Below are positions 24,308-35,949 of a stretch of DNA of 64,000 bases, in pieces. Each line of letters opens with the position of its first letter. Positions within the stretch are counted from its first letter, which is position 1. The stretch spans positions 5,102,501 through 5,166,500 of the forward strand of contig OY986439.1 in NCBI GenBank assembly GCA_963920525.1. Direction: 5' to 3'. Made by a program: the position numbers and the translations under genes. This stretch comes from Dichetophora obliterata (Eukaryota > Arthropoda > Insecta > Diptera > Sciomyzidae). The notes under the pieces were generated by a model that worked only from the letters and a program-made list of their open reading frames with translations, had not been told where the DNA came from and searched no databases.

Positions 24308-26163
24308 CTGTGTGTCAAAAGGAAACTTTTCAGTCGTGTTAGGATAGAAATTCCCAGCGGTCAGCAATTGTAATACCTGATGAAATCTGGTGTGAAATAA
24401 GATATATTTTGCTTTGAAAATTCGGGAATGATATCATTACTGATTTTAGAATAATCATTTCCATTCAAGATTTTTTAAAATTTCCCTGAATTGTCCAATC
24501 TGTGAACATTTTGTTTTGTTTCGATCTCAGACCGGAAGATGCGCCTGAGTTTAGAAGCGAAGGTGTAATGCTGCCAAACGTTTATGAGTGCTTTTAGTTA
24601 GCCGAACCCTGAATTTACTTCATGTTCACACCTGAGCGACGGCTGAGATTAGAAGCGAAAAAAGGTAATGGCACCAAATAACTTTGGGAAGTTAAAATAA
24701 AAATCTGAGAATGCGAAGTAGACGACGCATGTTTTTTTATTCTTAAAAAATTAAAATAGGAACACATTAAAAAAATATTTGAATGCGAAATTTATAAATG
24801 AAAATAGTATTCTATATACTATGTATGCATATTATATTATAGTATTATATAAAAATATAATAGATGACTTTAAAAAGAAAAATAGGCTTACTTGCTTTTT
24901 CGTTTGAATATTCACTCCAGAGTATTCACTACCTGATCGAAGGCCTGATTTTTTAGCGTTCCCTGAGACCTGAATTTTCGGAGGAATTTTCTTGGGGATA
25001 TTCAGGCCTGAACTTACGTTATACGATATCAGGTGTTACGTAAGTATGACATCTTAATGCGAAAGGAAATCAAGTGGTGTGTTGAATACTCAGGCCTTAC
25101 CCTTACCCCTCAGGCCTTAGGGAATGTATTGTTTCAGGCCTATTTTAACCGCTGGGATATCAAGTTGAATTAAATTTGTGTGTGTTGAAATTAATTTGTC
25201 TTTTTTGCTGTGTCAAATGGACGATGAAATTTTGACAATTACAGATTTAACTCGAGTGCTTGTACTTGCAACTTATTTCGTAAACTTGTAATATTGTAAA
25301 CTTAAAAAACTTAAAAAGTAACAAAATAATAAAAATAAACAAAAACAAAAGTGCTTGAGTTTGTGTGTGCGTGTGTGTGACCCAACGATTTCCCGGAGCA
25401 TCAGCAAGTGCAGCAAAGTTAAATTGGCTTTTTTTTGCTGACGAAGGTCCTCCAAGTGCCACCACCAGCAGCACAAGCAAGTGCAGTGAAAAATTTCTTG
25501 CTAGCCAACATCCTCCCAGTACCATCACCAGCAGCACAAGCAAGTGGAGCGCAAATTTCCTGATTCTTTTGCTTGCCAACGTTCTCCGAGAGTCGCCACG
25601 ACCAGAACCAGTAATTGGCTGGTCAACTCTCCAATATTTCAGAAGCACCCTATCAGCATGTCTCAAGCGCAGAGGCAAATTTCTGCCATTATACTCCGGC
25701 GTGAATTAAATAAATTGAAAGCGGAGAATTTGCGCTTCATTAGCTTGTGCTGCTGGTGGTGGCACTTGGAGGACGTTCGCCAGCAAAGAAAGCCAGTTTA
25801 ACTTTGCTGCACTTGCTGATGCAGCGGGAGATCGTTGGCCCACACACACGCACACACAAACTCAAGCACTTTAATTTTTTATTTATTATTTTGTTATTTT
25901 TTAAGTTTTTTCGGTTAACAATATTACAAGTTTACGAAATAAGTTGCAAGTATACGCACTCGAATTAAATACGTCCCGGAAATTGATGTCTTGTTTTTTT
26001 TTTTCTTTATTTTTGAGTGTGTCAAAAATTCGCTTTCGATTGTCAGCCCCAGGGGCTACTACAAATTTTGACAATTATATTCACCTCACAGATGCCAAAA
26101 AATGCTCTACCAACTGCCAAAATTTGATCATCCGACTGAAAAGTTTCCGATTGACACACGGCC
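24308..26163. repeat. Foldback inverted repeat with minisatellite core
   Basis: The left arm starts CTGTGTGTCAAAAGGAAAC and the right arm ends in the inverted GTTTCCGATTGACACACGG. Inner parts are also inverted copies: TACTTGCAACTTATTTCGTAAACTTGTAATATTG at about 25261 is mirrored at about 25914, and the ACACACGC...CTCAAGCAC segment is mirrored at 25845. Between the arms (25440-25600) is a roughly 62-bp repeat with CACCAGCAGCACAAGCAAGTG. The long frames in this part are products of the repeat and not genes. A half copy lies at 45461-46070. Confidence 0.75.
24350..25157. mobile_element. Nested TIR element (TCCCAGCGGT) with CAGGCCT motifs
   Basis: Comparison with the 45.5-kb copy shows an extra 800 bases inserted where that copy reads GATAGAAAATATCAAG. 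The insert begins TCCCAGCGGT and ends ACCGCTGGGA, a perfect 10-bp inverted terminus. The motif CAGGCCT (or TCAGGCCT/AGGCCTGA) recurs at least five times in its right 220 bases. The element has no coding capacity. A target duplication could not be resolved. Confidence 0.65.
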
Positions 26164-26469
26164 TTTGTTTGTTTGTTTGTTCGTTCGCTATGCGCTGCAA
26201 TACCGTTCATCGAATTGCGATAAAACTTTGTCAACTTATTATAGGCATATTTAAAATTTGCCACACCCCCTGTTACCGCCCACAAATCAATAAAAATGCT
26301 ATATTTAAGACAGTTTTTGTCGTATTCAACTAAAATTTGGTAATTAAGTTTGTATGAAAACTATCGGTATCTATACTTTAAATGGGTGTGGTCCCACTAT
26401 AGCTACGCCTACTTTTAAGAAAAGAGACTTCGAAGTTACTGGTCCCGATCATGCTAAAATTTTAGCAGT

Positions 26470-27450
26470 GGATTTGTTTCGAGTACGATCAAATTGCCTT
26501 GGAGTTATGGGTCGCACAGCCTTGAAATTCGATATTCAACCACAATTTACACATGTCGTTCCACTGATGACATTTTATGGGAGTTAAACAAGGGGGAGTG
26601 GAACCTCCGATGCAACCAAAACTTACAATATCGAATAGTTTTGGAGTTACAGGTCACACAGCATCGGAATTCAATATTCGACATCAATTTATGCATGCAG
26701 TTTCATTAATAGCATTTTATGGGCGTTGGAAACGGTGGAGTTTCACTTCCCCCCATGCAACCAAAATTTGTGCTATCGAATAGCTTTGAAGTTATAGGTT
26801 GCACAGCATCAAATTCAGCAATTGACCTAAATTTACACATGCAGTTTTACTGAAAACATTTTATGGCGTTGGACAAGTACAACCCAAACATGCAACATCG
26901 AATAGCCTTAAAGTTATGGGTAACACAGCGTTAGAATTCAGTATTCGACCTCAATTCATACATGCAGTTTCATCAATAACATTTTATGGGCATAGGAAAA
27001 GGGGGGAGTGGCATCTCCCATACAACCCAGATTTGTGCTATCGAATAGCTTTGGAATTATAGGTCGCACAGCGTCGGAATTCAGAATTCGATCCGAACAA
27101 CTCAAATTTGCTATATCGAATAGCTTCTGAGTTATTTGTCGCACAACGTCGGAACTCAGTATTCGACCTAAATGTGCACATGCCATTTCATTGATTGAAT
27201 TTTATGGGCGTTTGCCAAGGGACCTCTTATTTGACCCAAATTTGCGATATCGAATTGCTTTGGAGTTATAAGTCGCACAGCGTCGGAATTCCGTATTCGA
27301 CCTTAATTTACACATTCAGTTTCATTGATCACATATAATGCGCGTTGGTCAAGGGGGCGTTGCACCTCCCATACAACCCAAATTTGGGATATCTAGCAGC
27401 TGTGGATTTATAGGTCGCACAGCATCGAAATTCAATATTCGACCTCAATT
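26470..27450 (+). repeat. Tandem array of ~150-170-bp units
   Basis: Diverged units follow one another. Each contains TATCGAATAGCTTTGGAGTT, then TAGGTCGCACAGCGTCGGAA, then ATTCGACCTCAATTTACACATGCAGTTTCA and ATTTTATGGGCGTTGG. About six copies are seen, with internal deletions. Related units lie in the 18117-18454 Helitron. A more distant version (GGGCGTGGCACCTCCCATAC) forms the array at 55319-55690. Confidence 0.85.
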
Positions 27451-27499
27451 TACACATGCAAGGAAGCGTGGCAGCAACGCGCCGGGTTTCAGCTAGTAT

Positions 27500-29840
27500 T
27501 ACCAATAAAATTTGTTGGCATTAAGTACAAAATTGTTGACTAACACTTTTTTTTTAGTGTAGTAGAATAGAGTGGAGATAAACTCAGACTGACAGAGACC
27601 AAACAAACACTGCAGTTGAGTAAAAATAATAAATCAAAACTGACACGAGTCCTTTAAAACTCAAGTAAACAAACCGCATAAAAAGCAATTTCCATAATTA
27701 ATATAATTTTTTACGCTTTTTTAAGCACGCTTTCAAATAAATTCAAACAACGCCTGTTTTTATATCTCTAATATTTTTTTTTCTAGAGTTGAATGTATTT
27801 CTTGAAGAAAAGAAGCACACACAAGCAGAAGATTTAAGAGCACATCCATTAATAATCAATTTTTGAAAATTTGAATTAAAAAAATACAACGTGGCTGAAA
27901 ATACTTTGGCTGGACGCAAGTTCCGGTGCGCTTGCTGTTTATTCTTTGCCACAGCTTTCTTTTTCAAGTATGCTCTTTCTTATTTCCTTTTTTATTTTGT
28001 TTTTTTTTGTTTCATCCAGCATAGGGTAAATAATATTGTAATTAACCGCAATTATGTGGGGGGCACAAACTTTTTATTTTAAGTCGCTTAAAAGTAGAGC
28101 GTAAATAAAAACGACGACGCAGTCAAATGGCGTGCTTATAGGCAGGAAAATGTCGAAATGATTTACCGTAAATAATTTCCAGCACTAAGCCAAGTGCCGA
28201 AGCTCAATATTTTTGTTGGTTTTTTTATACATAAAAATAAACGCGATTTTTCATTTGTTGATTTTGTGTTTTTTTTTTTATGTTTTTGAAACAGTGTCCT
28301 TTTCTAAGCCAGACTATGTTTGCTGACTTTGTTCTGGACAGCAACTGAGGGTTGGTGCTGTTTTTCTTTTTTGTTGATTTTAAACTTTTCCTTTTTTTTT
28401 TTTTTTTGAAATCTTTTCTGTTTACTTTTGCAGCTCATCTGCTGGTGGGAAGATTTTGTTTCCGGATTAAATGCTCAGGCATATAATTTATGTTCCAATT
28501 ACAATTATTTATAGACAGAGAACAGAAATTCAATTATTGTTCCATTTTAGAGTTTTATAGTTTAAGGAAATAAGCTGGAATTATTTTCTATTATTACATC
28601 CTTTGAAAGCTCTCTACTTTTTATAACTGTCAAATGCACGCAATCCTGCTTCAAACTGTATCTTCAAATTCGGACCACAGTTAATTCGATTAATTATATA
28701 AATCAACGCAATGTCGCCGTTTGCTTCATCCCGCCAAGCCCAAACACATATCTACACACTATTCACTTACACACATAAACATCTCATACACATACACAAA
28801 TCAACAAATTGCCCAAGGCTTCAACAACTAATCACAAACAACGGGCAGTAGGCAGTGGACAGTTGGCATCGGTTATATCCTTAAGCATCCTTAAACATCC
28901 GTAACGCACTTGCAGACGAATGCAACGAAAGCAAAACGGACAAAAGGCGTAGAACAATCGAAGGATAATGACAGAGATAGATTTGCTAATATCTGTCATG
29001 TTTATGAACACAAACACAAAGAGTGGGCGGGGGTGCAAAAGTAGAGAAGGGGTAGGAGGAAGCGGTTTGGTCCTTGATATATCTTTGCTTACATGTTTAT
29101 AAATATTGATGTGAGTTTAATGTTGTTTTTCTTGTTTTGCTGCTGCAACACATTGTGCTACAACACAAACAACAACATTAATTGGATTTATATAAGACGC
29201 TTCAATCATTTACAGATTGCAAAACGATTTAATCGAGAACTTAAGCCGAGGGTTAAGCAAAAAGCGATCAAATCCCAACAAACACTGGAAGCGTTTAGCA
29301 AATGAGTGCCATTTGGTCTTGGGAAAGAAACCAGTGCGTCTTTGATGAGAGAGTAAAGCACAAAGAAACAACAACTACAACAACAACAATAATGAAACAA
29401 TTGAGTTAATTTGGCGCCCGCTGATACCCTGCAGCGCTGATAAATTAAGTCATTAGTTAGCTCCGGATTAGCAGCTAGGCAGGGGTAGCAGCAAACGTGG
29501 AAAATAAATGGCAAAACGTTTGTTTCAAGATTAACCGCGATTAGAGTTTGGCAACAAAATGATAGAACAACATTTTCCAGCTCCAACTCCAACTCCAAGA
29601 TAGATTGAGCTTGCATGGAGTGGGTCTTGTGTGGGTGAAAACTTTCTATGAAGCTACTCATAGCTTTGACGGATCGGAAATGCTGTGTAAATGTGTAGCA
29701 AATGTTGGAGTAATCAGCATGGATTAAGAACTTTAACTCGATTTCTTTTAAGTTGAAGAACGGCTTTGCACGTGTTATTGTAGCGTTAGTGTGTAGAGGG
29801 AATACATAAAAAAAGCATATTATTTACCTTACCAGAGCTG
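27500..29840. other. Non-coding DNA, partly unique
   Basis: Homopolymer-rich to about 28.45 kb. From 28.65 to 29.8 kb it becomes more balanced in composition and largely repeat-free, with ACACA-rich and CAACAACAA-rich stretches. A 151-codon minus-strand frame at 29206-29661 lacks domains and splice context, so I do not call it a gene. The unique part is a candidate for host regulatory DNA. Confidence 0.4.
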
Positions 29841-30567
29841 TAGCTCGTTTTTGTAAAATAGTCGGCAAGTTACCGATTTGTGTGACGTCACGCTGTATCG
29901 ATCCTTAGTTACCGATTTCGTGAGAACTAGTGTTTGTGCACGTTCAAATCGTTAAAAATTTGGTCCGAGATGATAAACAACACAAATGGAGAAGAAACGT
30001 TGCGGACTTGAGTCAAATGAAAAGCAGCTGTTACCTTGCATTTATTTTTTTTTATGTATGCTAAAATATTATAAAAAAAAGGTGATCTTGTTATACAAAA
30101 ATAATTTTTTTTTGTTAAGTTTTCTTCTTACATGTGAATGGGCATTCATTTTAAATTGCATTAACTTGGAAACTAAAACGTTTTAAAACAAACAAAAATA
30201 TTACAATCAGTAAAAAATTTTACTTAAGCGAAAGTACCCGTTTTAGAATATAAATTACTTGTTATTTCATATATATACAACATTACTGTCAATCATACAA
30301 ATCGGTAGAGTTCTCACTTGTTGCGGAGTGAGTGAGAAAAGCATGAACTTTTATCGATTTACTTTTCTACACAAGCATTTCTTTAAAGATTCCATTGAAA
30401 TGAAATCGGAACATGTGACAGCTTATCGAATTGGAATGATCGAAGAATCGAACAGAAATCGATTCAGACTATTCACACACAGTGCTGGCGAGAATTATGT
30501 CAGAGTGACGTCAAATCGGTAAAATGGATCGGTAAATACGATCGTTACGCGTTACAAGAACGAGCTA
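29841..30567. mobile_element. TIR element (TAGCTCGTTTTTGTAA)
   Basis: The left TAGCTCGTTTTTGTAA and right TTACAAGAACGAGCTA are inverted with one mismatch. Just inside each end are further mirrored pieces (GTTACCGATTTGTGTGACGTC against GACGTCAAATCGGTAA). The flanking octamers CAGAGCTG and CTGGGTTG agree at five of eight bases, possibly a decayed hAT target duplication. It is non-coding apart from an 87-codon frame without domains. Confidence 0.6.
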
Positions 30568-30721
30568 CTGGGTTGTCATGATTCCTTTTTAATTTAATTC
30601 CACCTCAATTCCAATTCCTTGGAATTAGGAATTGGTAATTATACATCTCAATTCTTCAGGAATGTAATTGGAAACACTTTTTAAGTACACTAAGCCAAAA
30701 ATTCAAATTCCAAATTTGTCG

Positions 30722-30794
30722 GCCTTAGTAGTCTAGTGGAGAGTGCGCTAGACTATCAACCCAGAGGTCCCTGGTTCAAATCCGGGTTCGGGCA
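30722..30794 (+). tRNA. tRNA-like sequence (73 nt), probable pseudogene or SINE head
   Basis: Length and spacing are canonical. The acceptor strand GCCTTAG faces TTCGGGC (five of seven pairs, counting G.T wobbles as pairs for two of the five). A box TAGTCTAGTGG is followed by anticodon arm CTAGA-CTATCAA-CCCAG with two mismatches, variable loop AGGTC, and a sound T arm CCTGG-TTCAAAT-CCGGG holding a perfect B box. The D and anticodon stems are imperfect, so function is doubtful. A polymerase III promoter may still be active. Confidence 0.45.
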
Positions 30795-31140
30795 TGGTTA
30801 TTTTCACTTTCTTTGTTCTACATTTAAGAATTATGGAAAAACTAAAAATCCACAACTAAAATGTGGAAAATGTGAAATTAAAGGACAGGAACAACTAAGG
30901 GCTGGAAACGCTTGCCGAGGTTAAGGCATAACACTAGCCTCGGTTAAAAGCAATTCAAATTGTCTTTCACTGTTGTTTCGCCTGATCAATAATTCACGTA
31001 TGGTTCCATCAATTCCTCTAAAAAAATCTATCCTTTTCCTTTCAGGTCAAAGACTAAAACTTGTTTGTATAAGGCGCATGCCTTGGTTCTTTGATCTTTT
31101 TATTAAAAAAAAATGAAAGGCGATTACCCTTAAACAGTAA

Positions 31141-31405
31141 ATATGAAAGCACTTTGGCTTGTGATTTGAATGCAAGAATCCTCAAATTAAAGTAAAACAA
31201 AATTAAATTGAGATGAAGAAAATTTAATTTAACTACGCGCTAAACTTAATTTAATGATGGTGTACTTTTGAGTATTTTTGAAATGCAATTATAATTAAAT
31301 AAAAAGCGTCAATATTTCATTTCACTTTGAATAGCAGCGTTGTCTAAGCAATTATTTTGAAGCATTAAGCTATTTTTTACCTGACTACGACGAAGCAAAA
31401 GGAGC
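31141..31405 (+). repeat. Dispersed repeat, copy 2
   Basis: This is a second copy of the repeat at 8030-8285, in the same orientation and roughly 85 percent similar by eye. It ends in GACTACGACGAAGCAAAAGG. Confidence 0.7.
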
Positions 31406-31997
31406 GGTATATGTGTTTGAGTGGTATGTATGTATGTAACATGCAATAACAATACAGTTCAGCTACTACAGCTTTTTCGCACTTTCTCCGCATTAGATCA
31501 TCTTAAGAACCAGCCCAAATTCCATTAAAATATCTCAATGATATCGATAAGAGCGGTCAAAAACAATCTAAAGTGAGAAAAATTTGCCCACCATAATATG
31601 GGTTGGGCTCAGGGACAACACAAGACATAACAACTAACCATGCGTTTACATAGATCTAATCATACAGAAGTTTTCAATCTACTTTTGAGTTGACTTTCGT
31701 TGTTAACTTTTGATAAGTTAACAACAAAAAAGCTACAGTTGTTAACAAATGTACAGTTGCTCTCTCTATACGTTCAACATGTACATTGTAACTTGGGGAC
31801 CAAACTTGACTTGCATACTCTGAGTATGAAATTATTCCTTTTTCGCGAAAAGGTCATAGTTCGGCATTTATCTGGATTTAGAAACATATTATTTTTAGAA
31901 CACCAAATTCCAAAGGATTTCAAATCAGACTGGAGCAGATCTGAATTGTCTTTAGCATCTATTGTTCTGTGTATTTTCATATTATCTGCATAGATAA

Positions 31998-33015
31998 GGG
32001 GTCGTCCATAAACTACGTTACTGATTTTCCGGTTTTTTTTTACCCCCCTCCCCCTGCGTTACTTTTCGTAGTGCTTTTCAAAACCCCTCCCCCCATAAAG
32101 TAACGTGACATATGAAATTAATTCATTCGAATGATTATATATTTTGACTAGCTCTGACAATTTTCACTAGTATTAGTGACTAGTATGACTGGATACATTA
32201 AAGGAACAATTGGAAAAAAAATCAATAATTAATATCATCTGTAAAAGCTTTTCCATCTGCAATCCAAGATTCGATGCTCTCAATCACTGGGATAGAAGAA
32301 GCTGGTAGCTTTGTTGAGGATTCTTCAAAATAGAATTTTTCATAGGATTCTATGTCGACCCATTCAGGTGAATCCTCATTTCTAACGCAAAGAAATTCAC
32401 CTGGTCTTTGACAGAGTACCCTTAAAGACTGCACCCAAGCTGCACCAAGTTCTGTGTTTTTGTGTAAATGCTTTCTGAAAATTGATTTATTTAAATAGTA
32501 TGTTTTATTCCGATTTATTGTAAACGATATAATACAAACTTATGGCAATTCATAGAAGTTTTAAAAACGAAATACAAGCCGCAGGTAGGACACGACCTTG
32601 AACCGATTTCTTCTTTCTAAGAAGGACAGTACATGTCATACGGTATCTCCTTTGATCAAGAACATTCAGGCCTTAACGTCAAAGCCTGTCGCAAAAGCAA
32701 GGATCCAAATTTTTCAGACGTGTGCTGAGATAGCGAAGGAATACCAAAAGGTTCCTGTGTCGAGAGAAAAGGTGGTGGAAGAAATCGTTGAAACAAAAGT
32801 TAACCATCAATTTAGACGATCAAACATAAACATGTAAGGTTAAAAATTTTTGAAATGATTGTGTTATTAATTAGAGGTTTTTCGTCGATTTTTTGAATTT
32901 TTGGCAACGTTACAATATCTAAACACCTCCCCCTCCCTACCGTTACTTATCGTAGTGCATTTCAAACCACCCCCCCCCCCCCCCTAAATTGGTAACGTAG
33001 TTTATGGACGACCCC
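31998..33015. mobile_element. Harbinger-like element with 24-bp TIRs and TAA duplication, nested in LINE
   Basis: The ends are identical inverted repeats for 24 bases (GGGGTCGTCCATAAACTACG...). They are flanked by TAA on both sides (31995-31997 and 33016-33018). Removing the insert plus one TAA restores the LINE frame, which proves the insertion point. A three-base TWA target fits PIF/Harbinger. Each end also carries a direct C-rich subterminal repeat containing CGTTACTT.TCGTAGTGC.TTTCAAA. The interior holds two opposed short coding-like stretches and no recognised transposase. Confidence 0.88.
32222..32477 (-). pseudogene. Exon-like fragment carried inside the Harbinger-like element
   Basis: On the minus strand a splice-acceptor-like TTTTCAG (about 32480) precedes an open frame. 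It reads KHLHKNTELGAAWVQSLRVL, then CVRNEDSPEWVDIESYEKFY, and ends GKAFTDDINY with a TAA stop. Composition is ordinary protein-like, unlike the surrounding AT-rich DNA. I do not recognise the protein. It may be the last exon of the element's own gene or a captured host exon. A second protein-like frame on the plus strand (32598-32837, with CAEIAKEYQKVPVSREKVVEEIV) lies next to it. Confidence 0.4.
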
Positions 33016-35949
33016 TAAGTAGATGAGAGTGTTTGATGATGTGGGTTACATCATTAATGGCTAAAACAAACAGAAGTGGACCAAAGTGGCTACCTTGAGG
33101 AACACCTGATTCAGCAATAAATTCAGCTGACAATACGCCTCGAAATCGTATTTGATTAGATCGCTCTGTCAGATACGATTGAATCCAGCTTACAAAAAAT
33201 TGTGGAAAACCTATTAACTTTAGTTTAAATAGAATTAAGTTGTGTGGCAGTTTATCAAATGCTTTACTAAAATCAGTGTAAATACAATCGACCTGGTTAC
33301 CTGAATAAAATTAATTTAAACAAAACATTGTAAAATCGAGGAGATTAGACACAGTAGATCTGCCAGTAACAAATCCATGCTGACGAGTTGTCATGACCTT
33401 CCCACAGCGAATTTTCACACGATCATACATGAGCAGCTCAAAAAGTTTTGGAATCGACGAGAGTTTCGCGATAGGCCTGTAGTTGTTTATATCGTTCTTA
33501 CAACCTTTTTTATAAATAGTACTTATAAAAGATTTTTTCCAAAAAAGTGGAAAAATACTTTCGCTAATTGATTTATTGAATAACATGGACAGTGGTTGAC
33601 TTAGAACGGAACCACATCGTGTTAACACTGCGTCAGGAATTCCGTCAGGTCCAGCATTAAAATCTTCATCGATCAATCCAATATACTTTACAATATCCTC
33701 TGAAGTAAAGGATATAGAATCCAACGAAACCCTGGGTGTAGAGTTCATATATTCAAAGTACTCTTCATCAGGATTGAAAGAGTCTGAACAAAAGGACTCT
33801 TTAAAGAGATTGGCAAATAGACCACAAATTACGACAGGATCGTCAGTAAATCCGTCAGAGGTTTTAAAGGATGAAGGGAGTCCATCAGATTTTTTTTTAG
33901 TGTTTATGAAACCCCAGAATTTCTTCGGATCAGACAATATTCTCATCTTAATACTGTCTAAATAATTTTGATATAAGGTAGCTGAGCAATTTTCAAAATC
34001 CAGAAACAAACGCTTGTAGATTTCTAGGTCATTCAAGTCTGAGCTACAGACATATTTTTTCCATGCCCTATTCCTGCTGTTGCGAAGAATCTTTAACTCC
34101 TTAGTGTTCCAGGAGTAAGCACAATTTTTCGTAAATTTAAGGCTATACGGCACGGTTATAGAAAACATAGCAAAGGTTTCCATATAAAAAAAATTAATTG
34201 AATCATCAAGAGTGTTATTATTATTATATTCTAAAATTACATGAAGTTTACTTTGAAGTAAATAATTCAACTTCAAAAAGTCAGCTTTTTAAAATTGAAT
34301 TCATAAACTTTATCTATTGAGTTAGACTTTACTATATTATCCCTGTCTGATTTGTACCATATGCTCAATGGTGGATGGTATTCATCAACAGCAGTCAAAG
34401 CATGAGGGGCCCTCTCAACAATCACATTGTTACTGTCTGTAGTTAAGACCAGGTCAAGAAGTCTTTCACGACTATTATAAATACAACTCAATTGTTGTAA
34501 GTCAGAACATATATTATCAACAAATATATGCTCTTGGCGTGTCTTCGAATTAGATGCACAAAAATATGTATCATCGTCTGAAGATTACCATTTCTATTCT
34601 AAGTCAGTAATGCTTCCGTTTAACCAAGTTTCAGTCAATGCGATAATATCCTCAGAGAAATTCTGAGACATTTAAAATATGTCTCACGTCTTAGAGCGTA
34701 GTCTCCTTACATTTTGATAGTAAAGGGATAGCCCATTCAGTTTTTTTGGGATTGACGAGCGGCTTGAGTCGTCCCTCTAGGCTTATTCTTAGGCTGAATC
34801 TCTGTATCGAGTATATTATCGGTCCACAAACTAGAGTTTAGAACAGTTGCAAACTCTTCAGCTGGAACTGTGAGAATAAAGGAAGCATGGGAAGGTTTAT
34901 TACCTTTTTTTTTGCATGAACAAAATGCCTTTTGACTCAACAAGTTATTATGTTTGATAAAGGTCGATACATTTTCAACAGTTGTGTCGGGCTGAAGACG
35001 TAAAATAAATAAATTTTTTTACTCGACACTGCCCTTAAGCTTGTTATGTACTATGTATGTATGCTCATTTATTCCACTCTCACCTCTAAACTACTTATCA
35101 TAATTTGGCAAATAAGATATCGTTGGAAGAGTTTTGATCGTCTACTGGTCGCAGGCAGTACTGGATTTAGGCCTAGGCCCGTGAGGCCCGGGCCTAGGGC
35201 GGCAATATTTTGGAGGGAAAAAAAATGTTAGAAACGGATACTATTTGGTTCCAGCCGAATTGACAGGGCGGCAAAATATTTTCGTGGCTAATTTATAAAG
35301 AAAGTCAATATAAATAAATAAACTAGTTTGACGAGTTTTGTAAATTTTTGGACGGCGAAATGTTGAGCGACAAATGTTTAAGAAAAAGACAAGCAAAAAC
35401 TTTGCATACAGGCAATGAATAAAATGTTGCAGAACACTAGTGCAATCAATTACGTTTAGGGGACAGAAAGTATTACTTTAATTTTTGGTCTTTCTGACTT
35501 AGTATAAGATATTATTGAACAAAAAATTAGGGTAATGAATTGAAACATTTTTTTAATATTTTGTTGAGTTTATTTAAAATCTGAAAGACGACAGAACAAT
35601 ATTGTAGCTTATTTGAAATGTAAGTTTTGTGTTCGAAAATTTTTTGTTCATTGAAAAAGTTTTCTTCAAATATAATTGCAAGAAGATAAACAAAATACAA
35701 GTTCTACACCAAAAATAAATAATATTTTTCATTTACGGGATCAAAGATGTATATCGAAATGAAGAAATATCACTGTGAATTTATTAAAGTATTCCTGACA
35801 ACTTTCGAAGAGGACTGCATGGTTTAATGGAAATTCAAATTGGACTAACTTTAGTAATTTTTATAACAACTTCAATTGGAAATTATGTTTTGCTGATATA
35901 AAAGAGAATGCCGCACTGTCATGGTACAAGAAATATTTTATGGGATATG

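Larger units (their letters stand above)
24282..27496 (+). mobile_element. Large non-autonomous Helitron with internal foldback and tandem array
   Basis: It starts TCTAATGTATAAAAAT right after an A, matching 15 of 16 bases of the 18117 element, and ends AGCTAG right before a T. The final 25 bases match the end of that element too. Inside lie an inverted-repeat pair (about 24308-25540 and 25700-26163), a nested insertion and a tandem array (26.5-27.45 kb). Helitrons with central tandem repeats are known in Drosophila (DINE-TR1 type). No Rep/helicase frame is present. Treating the whole span as one element is an inference from the two ends. Confidence 0.6.
31774..35010 (-). pseudogene. Jockey-like LINE (ORF1 end, endonuclease, reverse transcriptase), split and inactivated
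   Basis: Reading leftward, the end of a gag-like ORF1 comes first (about 34990-34737, with CSCKKKGNKPSHASF). ORF2 follows in overlap and opens with the endonuclease start LNGLSLYYQNVRRLRS (about 34735) and IIALTETWLNGSITDLE. The endonuclease middle is deleted. Its end reads RERLLDLVLTTDSN...VDEYHPPLSIWY (34491-34273). The reverse transcriptase follows: NNYRPIAKLSSIPKLFELL, RQHGFVTGRST, an in-frame TAA at about 33314, IYTDFSKAFDKLPH, SGVPQGSHFGPLLFVLAIND. A 1-kb element then interrupts the gene (31998-33015). Beyond it the frame resumes exactly with IYADNMKIH, so the catalytic YADD has become YADN. The rest ends at 31774. It is dead by stop, deletion, insertion and active-site change. Confidence 0.92.

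Noticed and set aside
25247..25709. Overlapping 143-, 114- and 85-codon frames on both strands
   Set aside because: They lie on the CAGCAGCACAAGCAAGTG minisatellite and inverted arms. Their Leu/Val- and Ser/Thr-rich products are artefacts of repeat translation.
29206..29661. 151-codon minus-strand frame
   Set aside because: No domain, biased Cys/Leu composition from CAACAACAA-type sequence, and no splice or start context.
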